Shown: piece by piece, positions 12,464 to 25,335 of the stretch
Position numbering within the stretch: the first letter of the stretch is position 1
How the letters are laid out: every line of letters starts with the position of its first letter
Source: Bryoerythrophyllum caledonicum
Lineage: Eukaryota; Streptophyta; Bryopsida; Pottiales; Pottiaceae
DNA length: 64,000 nt
Direction of reading: 5' to 3'
NCBI GenBank assembly: GCA_963971425.1
Contig: OZ020521.1
Span: 25,808,012 to 25,872,011 of the forward strand
Program-made: the position numbers and the translations under genes
The notes under the pieces: generated by a model
What the model saw: only the letters and a program-made list of their open reading frames with translations
What the model was told of the DNA's origin: nothing
The model's database searches: none

Positions 12464-12820
12464 AGCCACACATGTCAAAAAAACACAAAACACCATGACG
12501 TGGAATCCATTCAAATAATTATGTCCAATTTAGGTGTTCATGAAACTTGCAAAATCAAAACAGTGATGATTAAGAGGAGAAGATACAACACATACTAAAC
12601 AATAACAAAAAATAAGACCAACCTCATTATTAGAATGCGTTTTCCCACTTAGAGATTGAAGCTTGTTCTCATCATTTCCGACCGTTGCAACAGGCCGACA
12701 CGTAGTAGGAATTGTGGGCATTTTCTCTGATGGCACCGTCGTAGGTGGTTGAATTACACTAGCAAGTGTTTGAAGTGTGTGATCCTATGACGTAGGGACA
12801 AGTGAGTTAAAATGCAACTT

Positions 12821-12855
12821 GTGCATATTTAGCTCTATTCGAGCTGAATGTGCAC
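12821..12855. repeat. Element E palindrome in an intron
   Basis: GTGCATATTTAGCTC opposite GAGCTGAATGTGCAC, with a short centre; about two mismatches between arms. It lies in the intron just upstream of the exon at 12784-12623. Confidence 0.8.
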
Positions 12856-13404
12856 ATTGCCAAAAAAGACCTAGGACAAATACATAGAAGAGAGGGGGGG
12901 AATACCATGCTACGCGGGAGAAGAGACAATGATTCCTCACGTCCGCGAACAAGCACTTGGTCACCTTTCCCACAAATCCCATCAACACCGGGGGACCTCA
13001 AAATTTGACAATGTTGAAGAATAGAACGGGAGGCAACCTTTCGAATGCAAAATTTAGGTGGGGGGCTATTGACTTCATCTTCTTCAACAGGAGCCATCCA
13101 AGAGTCCATCGAATAATCAGCTGCTCCGCGGGAGTATAAATCATTATGTTTACGTGGAATTCGATATCCACAATCTTCTGACTTCAAAACAAAATCCATG
13201 GTGGCAATACAACAATTTACATGAGAAAATGATTAACGGCTCTTTTTCAAACATGGAAGCAAAGAGAAAACAAAAACTTACCAATCCATCAATAACAAAC
13301 AAAAAATTACAAACAAATATCAAAGAACTGACAACTGCCACTTGACTTACAAGATATGTATAGTATAACACATCAACACATTTATGATTGATAGGAGAGA
13401 ACTT

Positions 13405-14103
13405 CTAATTTGCGAGCCCATCAGATATCATAATCGCGTGCGTTAATTCCATGTACTCTAAGCTATATGGATCCGAGCAAATTGTCGGACGACCAAAGGG
13501 ATTCCCACGCCGAAAAGATTGCAGCCCTAACTCTGCACTACTGTGGAGCTTTTGGAGCCATGGAAGCAAGACATTTAGGAGGAAATTATCGTTCCATCCA
13601 TCTTCTTTGTAGGACCAGGTATCCGCAAGAAGAACATTTTCCGGATCATTAAGGACGTGCTTTTACAGACTGTCATCTATGATGATGGTATTCTCCTTCG
13701 TAAAGGGGACACCCTTTTCAGTAAATAAGACTTTCGACAACGTCTTCAGAAATACCTCCTTATCTGAGTTCTTAACCTTCAGATATTGAGGTACATTATG
13801 GATCACAACAGTTACGACTCTCCTATAATGCTCTTGCCCAAATATGACTTTCGGTGAGGCCGCTTTTGGGAAGAGGTAATTGACGATACTACTAGTGGTG
13901 TTCAATTTCATCGAACTCCTGACCGATATCGATGCAAACTTGGAAACAACGTCCAAAAATGCCTTGCAGCCTGGACGAACATACACTAGCTTTGGGCCGA
14001 CCTTAGCTGGAACTTTTACCGAGTGTGGTAGAGAACATGCATTGAAGGCTTGCGTAGCAGACCTCAAGCGGAATTCCTTGCTCACACACAATATACCGTT
14101 CAA
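13405..14103 (-). pseudogene. Element E gene 2: HAD/NIF-type phosphatase-like protein
   Basis: The frame runs from LNGILC (14103) through VGPKLVYVRPGCKAFLD, SVRSSMK and NTIIIDDS to a TAA at 13663, then continues in frame (KHVLNDPENVLLADTW, NPFGRP) to TAG at 13405. In the FCP1/SCP (NIF) family the nucleophile motif is DxDGTL, followed by a VxPG..FL segment, W[ST]S and IDDSP. All but the first are visible. The sequence encoding the nucleophile Asp is disrupted upstream of 14103 by a frameshift and by a 113-bp insertion with 14-bp direct repeats. The D counterpart is 33149-34115. It is probably an inactive remnant. Confidence 0.65.
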
Positions 14104-14105
14104 GT

Positions 14106-14232
14106 ATTATACGAAGAAGTATATGTTCTTGTATTGTTATATAACATGTTATATAACAATACTTCGTTCAGATGGGAAAGAGTGGAGGTACATATTATAT
14201 AACAATAGAGCACATAATATTATACGAAGAAG
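14106..14232. repeat. Direct repeats flanking a small AT-rich insertion
   Basis: ATTATACGAAGAAG occurs at 14106-14119 and again at 14219-14232. The intervening DNA is AT-rich and holds a palindrome around TGTTATATAACATG. This could be a miniature insertion with a target duplication or a local tandem duplication. It lies between the intron acceptor (TTTTGCAG) and the first HAD motif of E gene 2. Confidence 0.6.
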
Positions 14233-14477
14233 GAAGCACTGCAAAAGACAGCACAATCTTTTTGGCCATGAAGTGGTGAGATTAAAGTTATACCTGTGAA
14301 TTGATGGCCAAAGTAGCATCAATGGGCTTTGCACCAACCATAGGAGGATGCTGAGAAGAGCCAACATCATCTTTTATGAAATCGACTTCGAGGCTTAGAG
14401 CATATGAAATTCAGCAAATTTGATTATAGGTTATGAACAAACATGCCCCAAAAATGCAACGATACTAAACAAGATCA

Positions 14478-14506
14478 ACATTCAGCTCGACTCTAACTGA
14501 TTGTGC
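14478..14506. repeat. Element E palindrome, half-degenerate
   Basis: The left arm ATTCAGCTCGA is intact and the right arm (CTAACTGATTGTGC) is eroded. It lies in element E DNA upstream of the HAD-like gene. Confidence 0.6.
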
Positions 14507-14607
14507 AAGTGTATGAGTACTCAACAATTGGATGCACAAGGGAGAGGACAACTTGAATTTCAACATGATGTACACAGAGGGAGAACAACATGATATACAC
14601 AAAGTAA

Positions 14608-14640
14608 TGCATATTCAGCTCGAGTCGAGCTGAATATGCA
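14608..14640. repeat. Element E palindrome, perfect copy
   Basis: Two 16-base arms (TGCATATTCAGCTCGA and its exact complement) with a single-base centre G. It is the best-preserved copy of E's private motif, about 125 bases outside the left end of the inserted element D. Confidence 0.92.
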
Positions 14641-14763
14641 ATAGAAGTAACAATGACTTTAGGAGAAGGACTGAACGTAACAAAACAGAGAGAGATATAC
14701 TACTATTTATCTGCAGTACATTTAATTCAACTTAAGTGTAGTCTATAAAGAAAAAATAAATGA

Positions 14764-14788
14764 ACACCATATTCATTAAAATGAGACA
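14764..14788 (+). repeat. Left terminal inverted repeat of element D
   Basis: ACACCATATTCATTA followed by AAATGAGACA. It pairs with 38443-38467 in inverted orientation with two mismatches. TTGAGACT/AGTCTCAA words follow within 120 bases, like the subterminal repeats of several DNA transposon superfamilies. Confidence 0.75.
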
Positions 14789-15647
14789 TTTTGGAGTCTC
14801 AATTTATCATGGTGTCTTTTTTTAGTCAATTTATAATTTCATTAATTTGAGACTATGTATTAAATTGAGACTCAATCTCCATTGAAAATGCTAAATAATC
14901 TAGTTGTATCATGGATTGTTGAATTCATCTTGTATGAAATTGAATATCATATTCAATTGTATGTGTAAAGGTAATAGATTATAAAAAATGTACCAAGATA
15001 TGGAGGATATTACCTAAGAAAAACTAATACATCCAAAAAAAAACATTGCAAAAATAAAATTACTGTGGAAAATAGAAGCAGCAATAAATGTGATAACCCC
15101 TCTAAGTAGGGTTTAAAATTGGACTAAAATACACATATTCACTCATTTAAATTCCACCTAGAATGCATACCTTTTCATTTGAAAAAGAATTAATTACCAA
15201 TTTCAAGAGATTCTACTATTTCCAAACAACAAGGTTGTTGAAATACCTAGCGTTGAAAAGTTTAGCATGTATTGTAGCAATCCATTCAATAATTGCTATC
15301 AATAGAAAGTATCGATGCATCAAGGATAAATGTACAATTTATGACACTCACAATGTGAACCGCCATTATACATCAATGATGAAACAAAATTCCCACCTCT
15401 GTTGTATAATATTGAAAGCAACACAATACATCACTACATGTAACTACAAATACTAATCTAATTCTATCTACAAATATGCTATGCGCACATTCAAAGAGTA
15501 CAATTCCATTCTACAAATACAAATTCACTACATACTTAATAGAATATCCAGCACGAAAGAACAAAAAATCAAAAAAGAACATGCACCCTCCTATTTTATA
15601 TTGGTAAAATAACTATAGTCCCCAAAAACCACAAATTCCGATGGAAT
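14789..15647. other. Element D left subterminal region, no gene
   Basis: AT-rich DNA between the terminal repeat and the stop of the transposase gene. It holds several GAGACT/AGTCTC words near 14794, 14855 and 14870. The 97-codon frame at 15163-15456 has AT-driven composition and no recognisable domain, so I do not call it. Confidence 0.5.
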
Positions 15648-18467
15648 CTATAATTCAGCTAAAGATGCCTTGATTATGTCCACTTGTGATTTTGGAATTC
15701 TTAACCTAGAGGAGCTTGTGTTTCCACGCAACCTAGGCTTCCAAGCCGTTAAAATACAATCTGTATACACCGAGATTGGTTCAGATTCAGTCTCTTCAAC
15801 CCAATTATTCCCATGATTAGAATCCCACCCTTGGTACGTTTCTAAGTCCACATGACGTTGGGATGCAGGTTTGAAGTATTGCACTTTAATCTCATGAGAA
15901 TGTTCACGATCCGGATGTGGATTAGTCAACGCTAAGGCAACCCAAAATGGGCGCAAATCCCCATCAGCAGAACGCACCGCAAGTATATAGCCCTTGTACA
16001 CATCTCTACCAACCCGAAACGATGGAGGAGGACAATGACGACGTTGTCCTATGAATGGAGGGTCCTCTGCATACTCCTTCCGCAACGACCCATCAATCTC
16101 ATATTCATCCACCATAGATGGAGCATATCTAGATAGAGGCCAGAATCCCTCTCGTAGAAGAGACGATTCTTCCAAAGGCCCTTCGAGGGCATCCTTAACA
16201 CCTCTCCAATAATACATAATATGCTCGTTCTTCCTCCTATATTCACCCGAGAGATCCTCGTTAGCCATCGATTCCCAAAGACTTAGAAACCCAGAGATAC
16301 CCTTCAAAACCTCATCATAATTCTCATGACGTCGCGGAATGAGAGGAAGCGGCTGACCACGAGGCAAAATTGGCATACCATCTGCCGTCACTTTCCACAG
16401 CTGAATTCCTCCCTCCTCCTCGGGCAACCAATCCCTATCTGTACAAAGAATTTTGTACTGCATCTTTGGCAATCCATCTGAGCCCTTGTAGAACTTGAAT
16501 TGTTGGCCCTTTGTGTGACATGTAAGGGCCTCTTTGCCAATGCACAAATATCCTTCTAAAAAGCCCTTGAAATCGGGCACCTCTTCAATGAGGTGTGGAA
16601 TAACTGGCATTTTCTCAGCATCCATGAATGATTTCATCAAGAGTGGAATCGTTGGATAGCTATTTGACTTTAGTTTGGAACTCCATCTCCCAAACATTGC
16701 ATCAATATCCTCGTGAGTATGACCAACAAGTAAGAAGTTGACATACACTTCACGGAAAATATCCATATGAACGAGGAGGAAAAAGAAAGCAAACACAAAC
16801 CTATTTTTATTGTCCCCTGTGGCATTATCCAACTGCATCTGGAGAATTGGTGGTAACTGTTTCGCAGGAACAGGCTCAATTGGTGAAGCAGCAAGGGATC
16901 CAAGACACACGTTAGCATCCGCAAGCACAGCCTGAGAGAGAGGAGAAGCTCTTCCTCCGGTAAATAATTCACGAGAAGAATACGCTGGTGGACTCTCTAA
17001 GTCCCGAAGTAACTTCGCAATCGATCCAACAGTGTGGTTCGAGTCGGTGGGGAAGATATCAAGACTATAATGGGCATAACGAACATCTCCATGTCCATGC
17101 GCAATCATTCCAGTTACGGCCACAGGCAATTTCATGAAGGACTCCGTCGCTTTATTCTTGTGAGAAAAATGAGGAGATGCGGTTTTGCTATGATCCATTT
17201 TATCATGGATGATGCACACAACCTCATTCGGTTTTTCTTCCGAGTTCTTCCGGTTCCCATAATTTAAAATTCGATGAGTCTGTTGAGAGGCCTGGTGTAA
17301 ATGCAGCTTGACTTCCCACATTTTGTATGTGGAAGACCCCCTTGTACAAGCCTTCTTTAGTTGCTTAACTTGGTCGCTTCTTCCGCAGCAAGCAAAGTTG
17401 TCACGAGGCTTCTTGGTAGAGTATTGTACAAATTCGGAGCTCCGAATTTGACTCAGACCAGACAAAGATATTGGTTTGAGGCCAAATCTTGAATTCACCT
17501 CATTCACTTTGGGCAACACTCCACTCCATTGAAAAGAGGCAGGCAGGTGTTTCGAGACCACCTTCTCCCCAGTGCCAAGTGTAGTAGTTTTATTAGGACT
17601 GTGATCAGCAGCATCATCAAGTATATCATGCAGAGTAGCAATTGCCTGTAGAGTATGAGTCCGGGGTTTCTTTGTACCAGTATTGCCGTGTGCCCCCGCC
17701 CGCATCCCATCCTTTGCCTCTCGTTTGTACCGGTAGAATGTGGCTTGGCTAACCCCCATGATAGTACACCATGCATTTTGACATACATCAATTCCATCAA
17801 GCGTCACCACATTGTTGCCATTGGAATCCATGTGGATCTGCCTGTGTACATCAAGCCAGACATGTTTCTGAAAGAAAACACCTCCAATGTCATGGTAAAC
17901 TTGGGAGCAAAGCACAGAAATTGAACACCGTGGAAATTGTTGAGTTCAATTTCTTGGACAACAGACGGTGCTCGCAACAGAGTTGATCGATTGTGAAGTA
18001 AGAAGTACTTCCTTCTTTCGTGGGGAAGGACCCTCTACTCTCAGACAAGTGGTTTCGTACTGTCGAACGCCTACCCTAGGACCGCGACGAAATACTTTTA
18101 GAGCTGCATTGTAAATGCTAGTTTGCTCTTGGTCGTACAAACTGACGTTGCAAAGAAAGACCTGTCGAGTTGGCCACGCTCGAAGGGCAAACATCCAATT
18201 CAATGGAATTTCAGTCTCGTCTAAGCATTCAGCAATTAGAATCGCAACATGATCATCTCCAAGTGGCCGACCACCAGTTTCAGGAACAAATCCAGAATCA
18301 ACACTCTGGCAAAGTCCAATTCCAACATCAGCCCCAGATGTGTTTCTAAGAATCACGCGCTTTGAGAACCACGACGCGCGAGGAATTCCATCACATGCAG
18401 CAACACCTGGAGGCAAGGTAGGTGGAACTCGGACAACTCCATCGTATGAGCGATCTTCCATCTTCAA
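15648..18467 (-). pseudogene. Element D: DDE-type transposase with one in-frame TGA
   Basis: A single frame from the ATG at 18467 to TAG at 15648, about 940 codons, interrupted only by TGA at 17946-17948; flanking codons stay in frame. The N-terminal third is unknown, with a putative helix-turn-helix near MGVSQATFYRYKREA. The core has an acidic catalytic pattern: HDKMDHSK, then QLDNATGDNKN, then LLVGHTHEDIDAMFGRW. This order matches an RNase-H-fold DDE/D family that I recall being annotated as DUF7869 in plants and other eukaryotes; the exact family name is from memory. It is the only transposase in element D, so the likely mobiliser of D and E. With one stop it is nearly intact. TGA could be a true nonsense mutation or lie in an intron I cannot see. 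Confidence 0.75.
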
Positions 18468-18568
18468 GATATGACAATGAAATAGACAGAGGGTAAGTCA
18501 TTCAGTCATATCATCATAATTGTAAAGGACACCATCAATGAGAGGAGAATGAAACAGAGAAGATACGC

Positions 18569-19389
18569 TTATCTTCGACACGAGGATAACTGAAGATAAA
18601 AAAACTATAATACTGAATTAGGAGATCATTCATGGAATCCACAGTGAGGTTTGACAACTCACTCGTGATTTGAACCAGAAGAAACACACCACATTTACAC
18701 CTACCTCCAAACAAAGAGAAACATTCAGAGATTAATCAATCAAATTCAGAACTAGAAAAAAATTTCCTTAAATATATATTTGCCAGGAACCAATCGAGAT
18801 ATGATTTCAAAACATTAACTCCATAAAGCCTCAGTGAGATATCCTCGAACCGAGGATAGTACTCCAAAACATTTCACGAAGATTTGAAAGCATAAATGAC
18901 ATTCGCAATTTTCCAAAAACCAACAATCTGATATTTGACAATTAATATCCATCATACGCCTTAGATGACATCAATCTGAAAATCAGTTATCCTCGATTCG
19001 AGGATAACTATCATAAAATATGACATGGAAATATTGAGTACCTTACCTCGGATATCCTCGACTCGGGGATAAGACCCTGGGTGGATAAACAACCAATAAT
19101 GGGCAAAGACTGAAAACACATCAAACCCTGATCCAACCAATGATCACATGCAATATACTCATTATATTATCATTGAAATTCAACAAGATTTCTTACATTA
19201 TCTTCGACTCGAGGATAAATGCAATTTCTAAAACATTTTCGCCGGATTCGTACAATACTTAATCTAATTTTGAAATCACTATGATTCATTTGTTTTATCC
19301 TCGAGTCGAGGATAAGTCATTCTTGGTTATATATATTTATTCATCTCATCTGAATATATCAGTGAAGGTTATCCTCGACACGAGGATAA
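18569..19389. promoter_or_regulatory. Seven D palindromes upstream of the transposase
   Basis: Copies at 18569-18589, 18840-18858, 18987-19007, 19053-19071, 19198-19218, 19295-19315 and 19369-19389. The conserved arms are CCTCG and CGAGG separated by three variable bases (ACA, AAC, ATT, ACT, AGT), flanked by TTAT and ATAA. Variable centre with conserved arms is the pattern expected of a dimeric protein-binding site. They lie 100-920 bases upstream of the transposase ATG. A regulatory role is inference. Confidence 0.7.
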
Positions 19390-20130
19390 CACTGCTACAG
19401 TGATTCCGTCATATGCGGAGTGTCACAGATAGAGATTAAGTTTGAGTGCGAACAAGGTCCGCTGCAATGCTCAATGGTCAACAACACTTAATAACGTGCG
19501 ATGGGGAAGTCCATCTTTACGCTTGCACATAAAGCAGAGGAAAAAACATTGAAATGACCGGTGCGACACAGGCAAAAAGAAAATGAAAATGACTTCAACC
19601 AACGTGCAAGAAATTCAACAACATAAGAAATACAGCCACACTTACACTCCTTCCCCAAAAACCTATCCAAGACATACGTGTGCCCAAAAAAGACCTAGAA
19701 CAATATAAACCTTAGTTCAGTATCTTACTGCAGAGGCAAGAGCTGAAACACAGAAGTGGAAGCAGAGGCGAGGCACAGAGAGGAAAGAGTTCGAAATGAG
19801 AAATTCCAGGGGGAAGTATGAATATCGACATGAACTCCGGTGCCCAAAAAACGGAGGTGGGCGGGAAAGACTTTTTCCAACGGCAACATTTTTGGGCGGG
19901 AAAATAATGTACTTTTCTCTCAACTTTTTAGGTGACCTTTTCAGGTTTCCGAGTCACTTCAATTTAGGAATGCGACAAACCCGAATAAAACACAACGAGA
20001 TTCGTTTTGACAAAATTGGATTTTCTAATGAATGAAAAACTGAAAGTTATATTTGGTTTATATGTAAAAAAGTAATAAAAACTAAAAAAATCTGCTAAAA
20101 AGTCTTCAAATAAATTGATTAAAGAAAAAA

Positions 20131-20430
20131 ATAACGTTTAAATATTGAGCAAATAGTAAATTTGTAAACTAGTTCAAATGATAAGAATCAAATATATTAA
20201 AATATTATCATATTCAATATATTGAGAGAGTATTAGAATTTTGAGAGTTTTGCCTGACAATTACAGCAGTCTTTTGAGCTAATTCATGTAAATTTTTTCT
20301 AAATATAGACTATCCTTGATTCGAGGATAGCTATTCCAATTAGAATTAGAATTTTAACTAAAAACTAGCAGTTGGTGCTTGCTTTGCAATGCATTCGTTC
20401 AACCATTTTAATGTAGTTTTCATATCACAA
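20131..20430. repeat. D spacer repeat unit, copy 1
   Basis: Shares a long stretch with 25336-25660, including TAACGTTTA, GTTCAAATGATAAGAATC, TTGAGAGAGTATTAG, a D palindrome at 20311-20329, and GCTTGCTTTGCAA...CATT. Part of it (GCTTTGCATTGCATTCGT and on) is duplicated again at 20573-20632. It is an internal duplication carrying one motif copy. Confidence 0.75.
20311..20329. repeat. D palindrome, single copy in repeat unit 1
   Basis: TATCCTTGATTCGAGGATA, one mismatch between arms. The copies at 25522 and 26216 share the same mismatch, so the three were copied together with the surrounding unit. Confidence 0.8.
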
Positions 20431-20662
20431 AATAATAAAAACAATGGTAACAACAATCTACTTAAAATATAAATATGTTATGAACGTAAAATTTGTAATC
20501 AAGAGTTACAAATATATTTGGATAAGCACAAATTGCAACACAGAAATGCAAATTTCACACACCCAAAAACTCAAGCTAGTGCTTTGCATTGCATTCGTCC
20601 AACCATTTTAATGAAGTTTTTATATTACAAACTACATTTAAAAAATTGTAACATGATTCATG

Positions 20663-20732
20663 GCGCGGTTGGCTGCGCAATTAACTGCGCGGTTGGCTGC
20701 GCAATTAACTGCGCGGTTGACTGCACCGTTCG
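20663..20732. repeat. 24-bp GC-rich tandem repeat
   Basis: GCGCGGTTGGCTGCGCAATTAACT-type units, just under three copies, ending in a degenerate GCGCGGTTGACTGCACCG. Rich in TGCGCA palindromes within AT-rich spacer. Confidence 0.75.
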
Positions 20733-22815
20733 TATAGTTCATTGTACGATTGACTGCGTGGTTCACCGTGCGGATTATGATTTTAGTAGTATGATAAGCG
20801 TAGTAAAATCTGAATCGATTTAAAGAAAATATCTATTAGAATATTAAAAGTTTTAATCTACATCATTTGGTTTAGTATTGTTTTCAAATAAGAATCAAAG
20901 AAAATTTAATTTGGTTCAGGGTAATAGTATTATATTTTCATTAAAGCATTATATGTTTCATTAATAAAAAATCAGACTTTTCTCAAATTTTGATCACTTT
21001 TAAGTAAGATGATAAATGTTTTTTGTCACATACAAGTAAAAGAAGAACTCCGGTTTAAAGGGCCGGCGTGAATAAAGTGATTGTTTGTTCCACCACTAAG
21101 TACATGTCCACCGAGTTTATGTCAACATTTTTGTTCACAAACTTTATAAATTACGAAATAAGGAAAACTCTATACAATATTCATTATTCTTAAACAAAAA
21201 TCAATGTTGAATAGAACTTAAATTATTGTTTAAATGTTGGCTGAAACTGTTCTGGACTGTACCCCAAGCCTCTACAATATATCTTCACAAGAATGGTATA
21301 AAAGAACACCAACGAATTGGATATCAAATTATCAATTAATGACAAAATTAAACGTTAGACAAATGAAAAATTTATAGAAGCATAATATCACATGCATATT
21401 TTTGAAACAAAAATATTTATTTCAACTCACTGAACTTACATTGTACTCTTTTCTATACCAAGATAGAGTTTAACTTTGAAATGATATGAGTATTACTAAA
21501 TATCATATTGTTATAGACTTGAATAAAAAAAACAACCAATTGTTGTTGAATCATTCCATGCTTTTCAAAATATATATCTCATACTACTTATATAAAAACT
21601 TTACTGAAATGATTTTATAAAATATTAGATGAAATTAAACTTTGTAGCTTGTTTTAGCTCTTGTAGGAAATATATACTTAATCCCTAAAGAAAATAATCT
21701 CCTTCGAGGGAATTTCTTGAGTTCGGGCAATTACCTATGATATAAAATATCTATTTTCTGTGTTTTAAATCTTTACACTAGATTTTCCTTGGTCAAAGCT
21801 TTATATAGGTGTTTTTATTATGTTTCTTGGTTTGTGGTTCGAAAGTTAGTACCACTTAAAATTAAAAATATAGACTCTGCGCAGCTCCGTTTTGTTCATA
21901 GAAGTTTCTATTGACATTTAGATTTTTCTGACATAGTAAGAATATTTCCTTGTTTGCAGATGTACAAATACAAAATTTGTTTTTGATTATCAAAATATTT
22001 TTTACCCAAGTCAAACAGTTTCATACATTATTTACCAAGGAACACAAAAGCATCTTCTTTTCCTCATAAACCATATAGATCCTCATAGTTTCCCATTTTT
22101 ATTTAATCTACAACGATATGTGAAGTTAACCTTGTTAGTGACTGTCTGGAACAATATTGTAAATCATATTTAGTTCAAAAAAACTACAATACGTGAATAT
22201 ATGACCTTTTCTGATTTCCAAATCTTTGCAGAATGTTTTTGAATATGCTACACTCCTTTTTTACCTTTAAGTATTGGTGTACGAGGAACTAGAATCATGC
22301 CAAACATAATGGTAATGCATTAAGAATCTCAAAAATAGTGCAAGTGTTTGACACTAAGTTAAGTGAACGTTTGCTCATCCACTCAACGCTGGAAAGAAAT
22401 TTAACCATTTTCCTTCTTCAAACGCTAAAATCTTTCAATCCGTCCGGTCAATGTCAATGAAGTTTTGTAAATTGATTATTTGGTAAGTATTTTTTAAGAT
22501 CCTACGGTAAAATTTAGAAATACAAGTATTTGTTTCTTTTCTTACTTATTGCACTCGAATCAACAGTTTAGAAGCAATTTTGGTGTGAAGTTGATCAGGA
22601 ACTTAGATAGGGGTTAGATAGTATTGAAGTATTTTATACACCTTAAGTGGTTCATCAAAGGTTGATTAGGCAATAGATAGTTGACATTAAAACTTACTTT
22701 GAGTAAGTCAAAGTTCAGCAAAGTATACGTGTTGAATGCTAAATTAATCTCAAAGAATGCAAGCACTACAAAAACTCGTCAAATTTGCGTTCAATAACAG
22801 TTTTGAAGTGTCTAT

Positions 22816-23090
22816 ATGAAAAATTATCTCCGGAAACGCTTTAAGAAACAGTGGTGTTGTAACGAGGTTCTCGCTTCATGGGTTGACAAGAGACCGAAAT
22901 GGAAGTTGTTCTCTTGTTATTGTGCTAGGAGTAGCGATACTTTAGGACTCACACGTAACCATTTTTCTAACGACAAACTTGGCCCGGGTTTTGGCCCAAC
23001 CTCGCCGGCCCTGGCGGGGGCTTGCCGTGTTTTTCATTCCTTGCAGTAAAGACGTCCTTTGCTTGTGTAAAAAAAAAAACAAAAAAACAA
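22816..23090 (+). other. GC-richer island ending in an A-rich tail, possibly a retroposon
   Basis: A block of about 240 bases with higher GC (CCCGGGTTTTGGCCC, CGCCGGCCCTGGCGGGGG) followed by an A-rich tail near 23070 (AAAAAAAAAAC repeats). This layout resembles a SINE or processed retroposon. I find no convincing A-box/B-box pair and no clear target duplication. The 77-codon frame across it has no recognisable domain. Confidence 0.25.
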
Positions 23091-25335
23091 AACATGCCAT
23101 TATATCCAAATTATTAAACTAAATTTATAATTCTTTAACTTTCCATTCATTTGAATTTTAATAAAATCAATGTTCATCTTAAAGAGTCCTAAAATAGCAA
23201 AAATTAAGTAATGTAAACCTCTTCTAATGTATGTAACGCAAACAAACTTAACATGGATAAAAAAGATTTGACTTAATTAAATATTCAGAAATTTAAAGTT
23301 TGTTACTTTTTCAATAATTGTATATTTATAAATAATTGAAAGAAAATAAGCATAACATATGATTATGGTTGTTCAATCTATCAGTAATAAAATAGCTCTA
23401 GCCTTATGAATATCAGCTATCACACTTAAACGTGTTATATAAGAAATTTACAAAAGTAATCTTCGACTAAAACCTTCATCTTGAGGATTCAAGGAAAACC
23501 TATATTTAGTTTAACTTATACAATTCATTTAGTTCATTTAATTCATGTGTGATATGTGTATTCATTAAATTTACTTATCTATTGATAATCACAGTCTAAA
23601 GAAAATTCATATTAACAGTTGAAGTATTCAAAATAAATTGGTAAGAGAGATGTTTATTTTGTATGAAATAAATTATATAATCATTTATGAGATAGGATTT
23701 AAGAAAAAATTGTATTTCGAAGATTTATATTAGGAATTCAAATTTTGAATAACAATATCAAATTTAACTGGATCATAATGATCTCAATTCTCATGATTTC
23801 TCCAAAATATTTTCGTATTAATAGTCATTTTATTGTCTAAAATAACAAGGAAATTGAATATTACTACTTTTGATGGAATAATGTATCTTCATTTGGCAAT
23901 TATTTCCTTTGGGGAGAGGTATTTATAATTAAAAAGTATTGTGTAGTATAAAAAGTTGAAGATCACTTATCTTACTCCAGACTACTTTATAACATTCATT
24001 CGGGAAATGGTCTTTTCGTTTAGCGTATTTAAGTAACTAATGGTCACAATGTGTAGGTGTTAAAGTAGATGATTTTATTATTATCATAAAAGATTCTCTG
24101 AAACAATAACCCAAAGCTATAATTCTATAAATTCATCTAAAACACGTTCTTGATTTACCGTTATTACATTCCTCAAATATCAAGTATTCCTTTAAATTTG
24201 ATTTGATCTTTTAGGCTTAGTTGTTAAGGGTGATCACTCCTTAATTATCATTCATCAAAAAAAATTCAAATAGGTGGCCGAATAAAATTCATTCTTCCTC
24301 TATAAATTCAAGCAGTAATCAATCTAATACTTACTTTATTTCATATAATTCTATTCACTAGATTTATTGTAGATTAGATGGGCCCTTCTACTCTACTCAA
24401 TCTAATAGAGTTACGGTCACTAATTATAATAACTTTTCCCTCACTATGATCTCTTTTCTAGATCCATTGTTCAACTTTCTATAAGGGCAGTTCCAATCAA
24501 GGCCACTCATCAAAACATTTTATTTTATGCCAACCTTGTCGTATTTATTATTATTAAATTACTGTACACACAGTTTTTAATATATTAATTCTCTCAATCC
24601 AATAACAGTAACTCCAAATTCACAGCTCGATTGGACAAGTTTCAATTGTTCCTGTTATCTCTAGTGCCATCTTACGATACCCAATCAGTTGCACTCAACA
24701 GTATGTCAAATTGACCAAACCTTCAGATCATGTATGAAGGATCATTGTATGCATAAATTCCAGACCATAATCCAAACCGTGTCAAATTGACTTCAATTAC
24801 TGTAACCAACATCATCATTCTCAACCACCTTCTTATCCCGAGTAAACATCAATTAGACAAAATCACTGTTTAAGACGCTCGGCCAGACACCAACTCCAAT
24901 ACAGAACACTGTCAAATTGATTTAGTAATACTTGTTTTTATTTATGAACAACAGTCCTCAATTCAACTTGAACATATTCCATGGCTTTCTACAGTATCGT
25001 TGCTACATGAAAATTTCCTATAACTCAGGCATCTATTCGACAATCACTCTAAAAATATTCTGAATTCTATTGTAGTGTTGTGTTTTCTTTCCTTTTCCAA
25101 CTTCACTTCAGGATTCACAGTCTAATAGCGTACTCCTTGCAATTTGAATCAAAGAGATGCTATCTTGAAAACATCTTTCAGGATCAGAAGCTAAAGGGCA
25201 GGATTGGCTCCAATTGACTCTACTTTAGGATCTTTAAAGCTTTTCAGTTCACATTTATAAGATATTTCTTAAACAGTTCAATACTCAATCCTATTTAGTT
25301 TGTTCGATTGAAAATACCTACAAAATGAAAATTTT

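Larger units (their letters stand above)
9617..13199 (-). pseudogene. Element E gene 3: basic C-terminal protein, split by LTR2
   Basis: Minus-strand exons. One at about 13199-12900 encodes an EEDEVNSPPPK-type acidic/proline segment (its donor is unclear). One at 12784-12623 (phase 0) encodes QTLASVIQPPTTVPSEK and on. The last exon runs 12416-12371 and continues at 9836-9617 across the LTR2 insertion, rejoining SASPK to HGLNQ, and ends in TAG at 9617. The final residues (RRRHSL, then YTGYSRKDE and a charged tail) align with the end of D's corresponding gene (37463-38013: YYKPYSRRKE), which identifies it. Function unknown; the arginine-rich end suggests a nucleic-acid-binding or nuclear protein. 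Palindrome copies lie in its introns. Confidence 0.55.

Noticed and set aside
15163..15456. 97-codon frame between the D terminus and transposase
   Set aside because: AT-rich composition, no domain, no homologue in element E, and a position in the likely 3' flank of the transposase.
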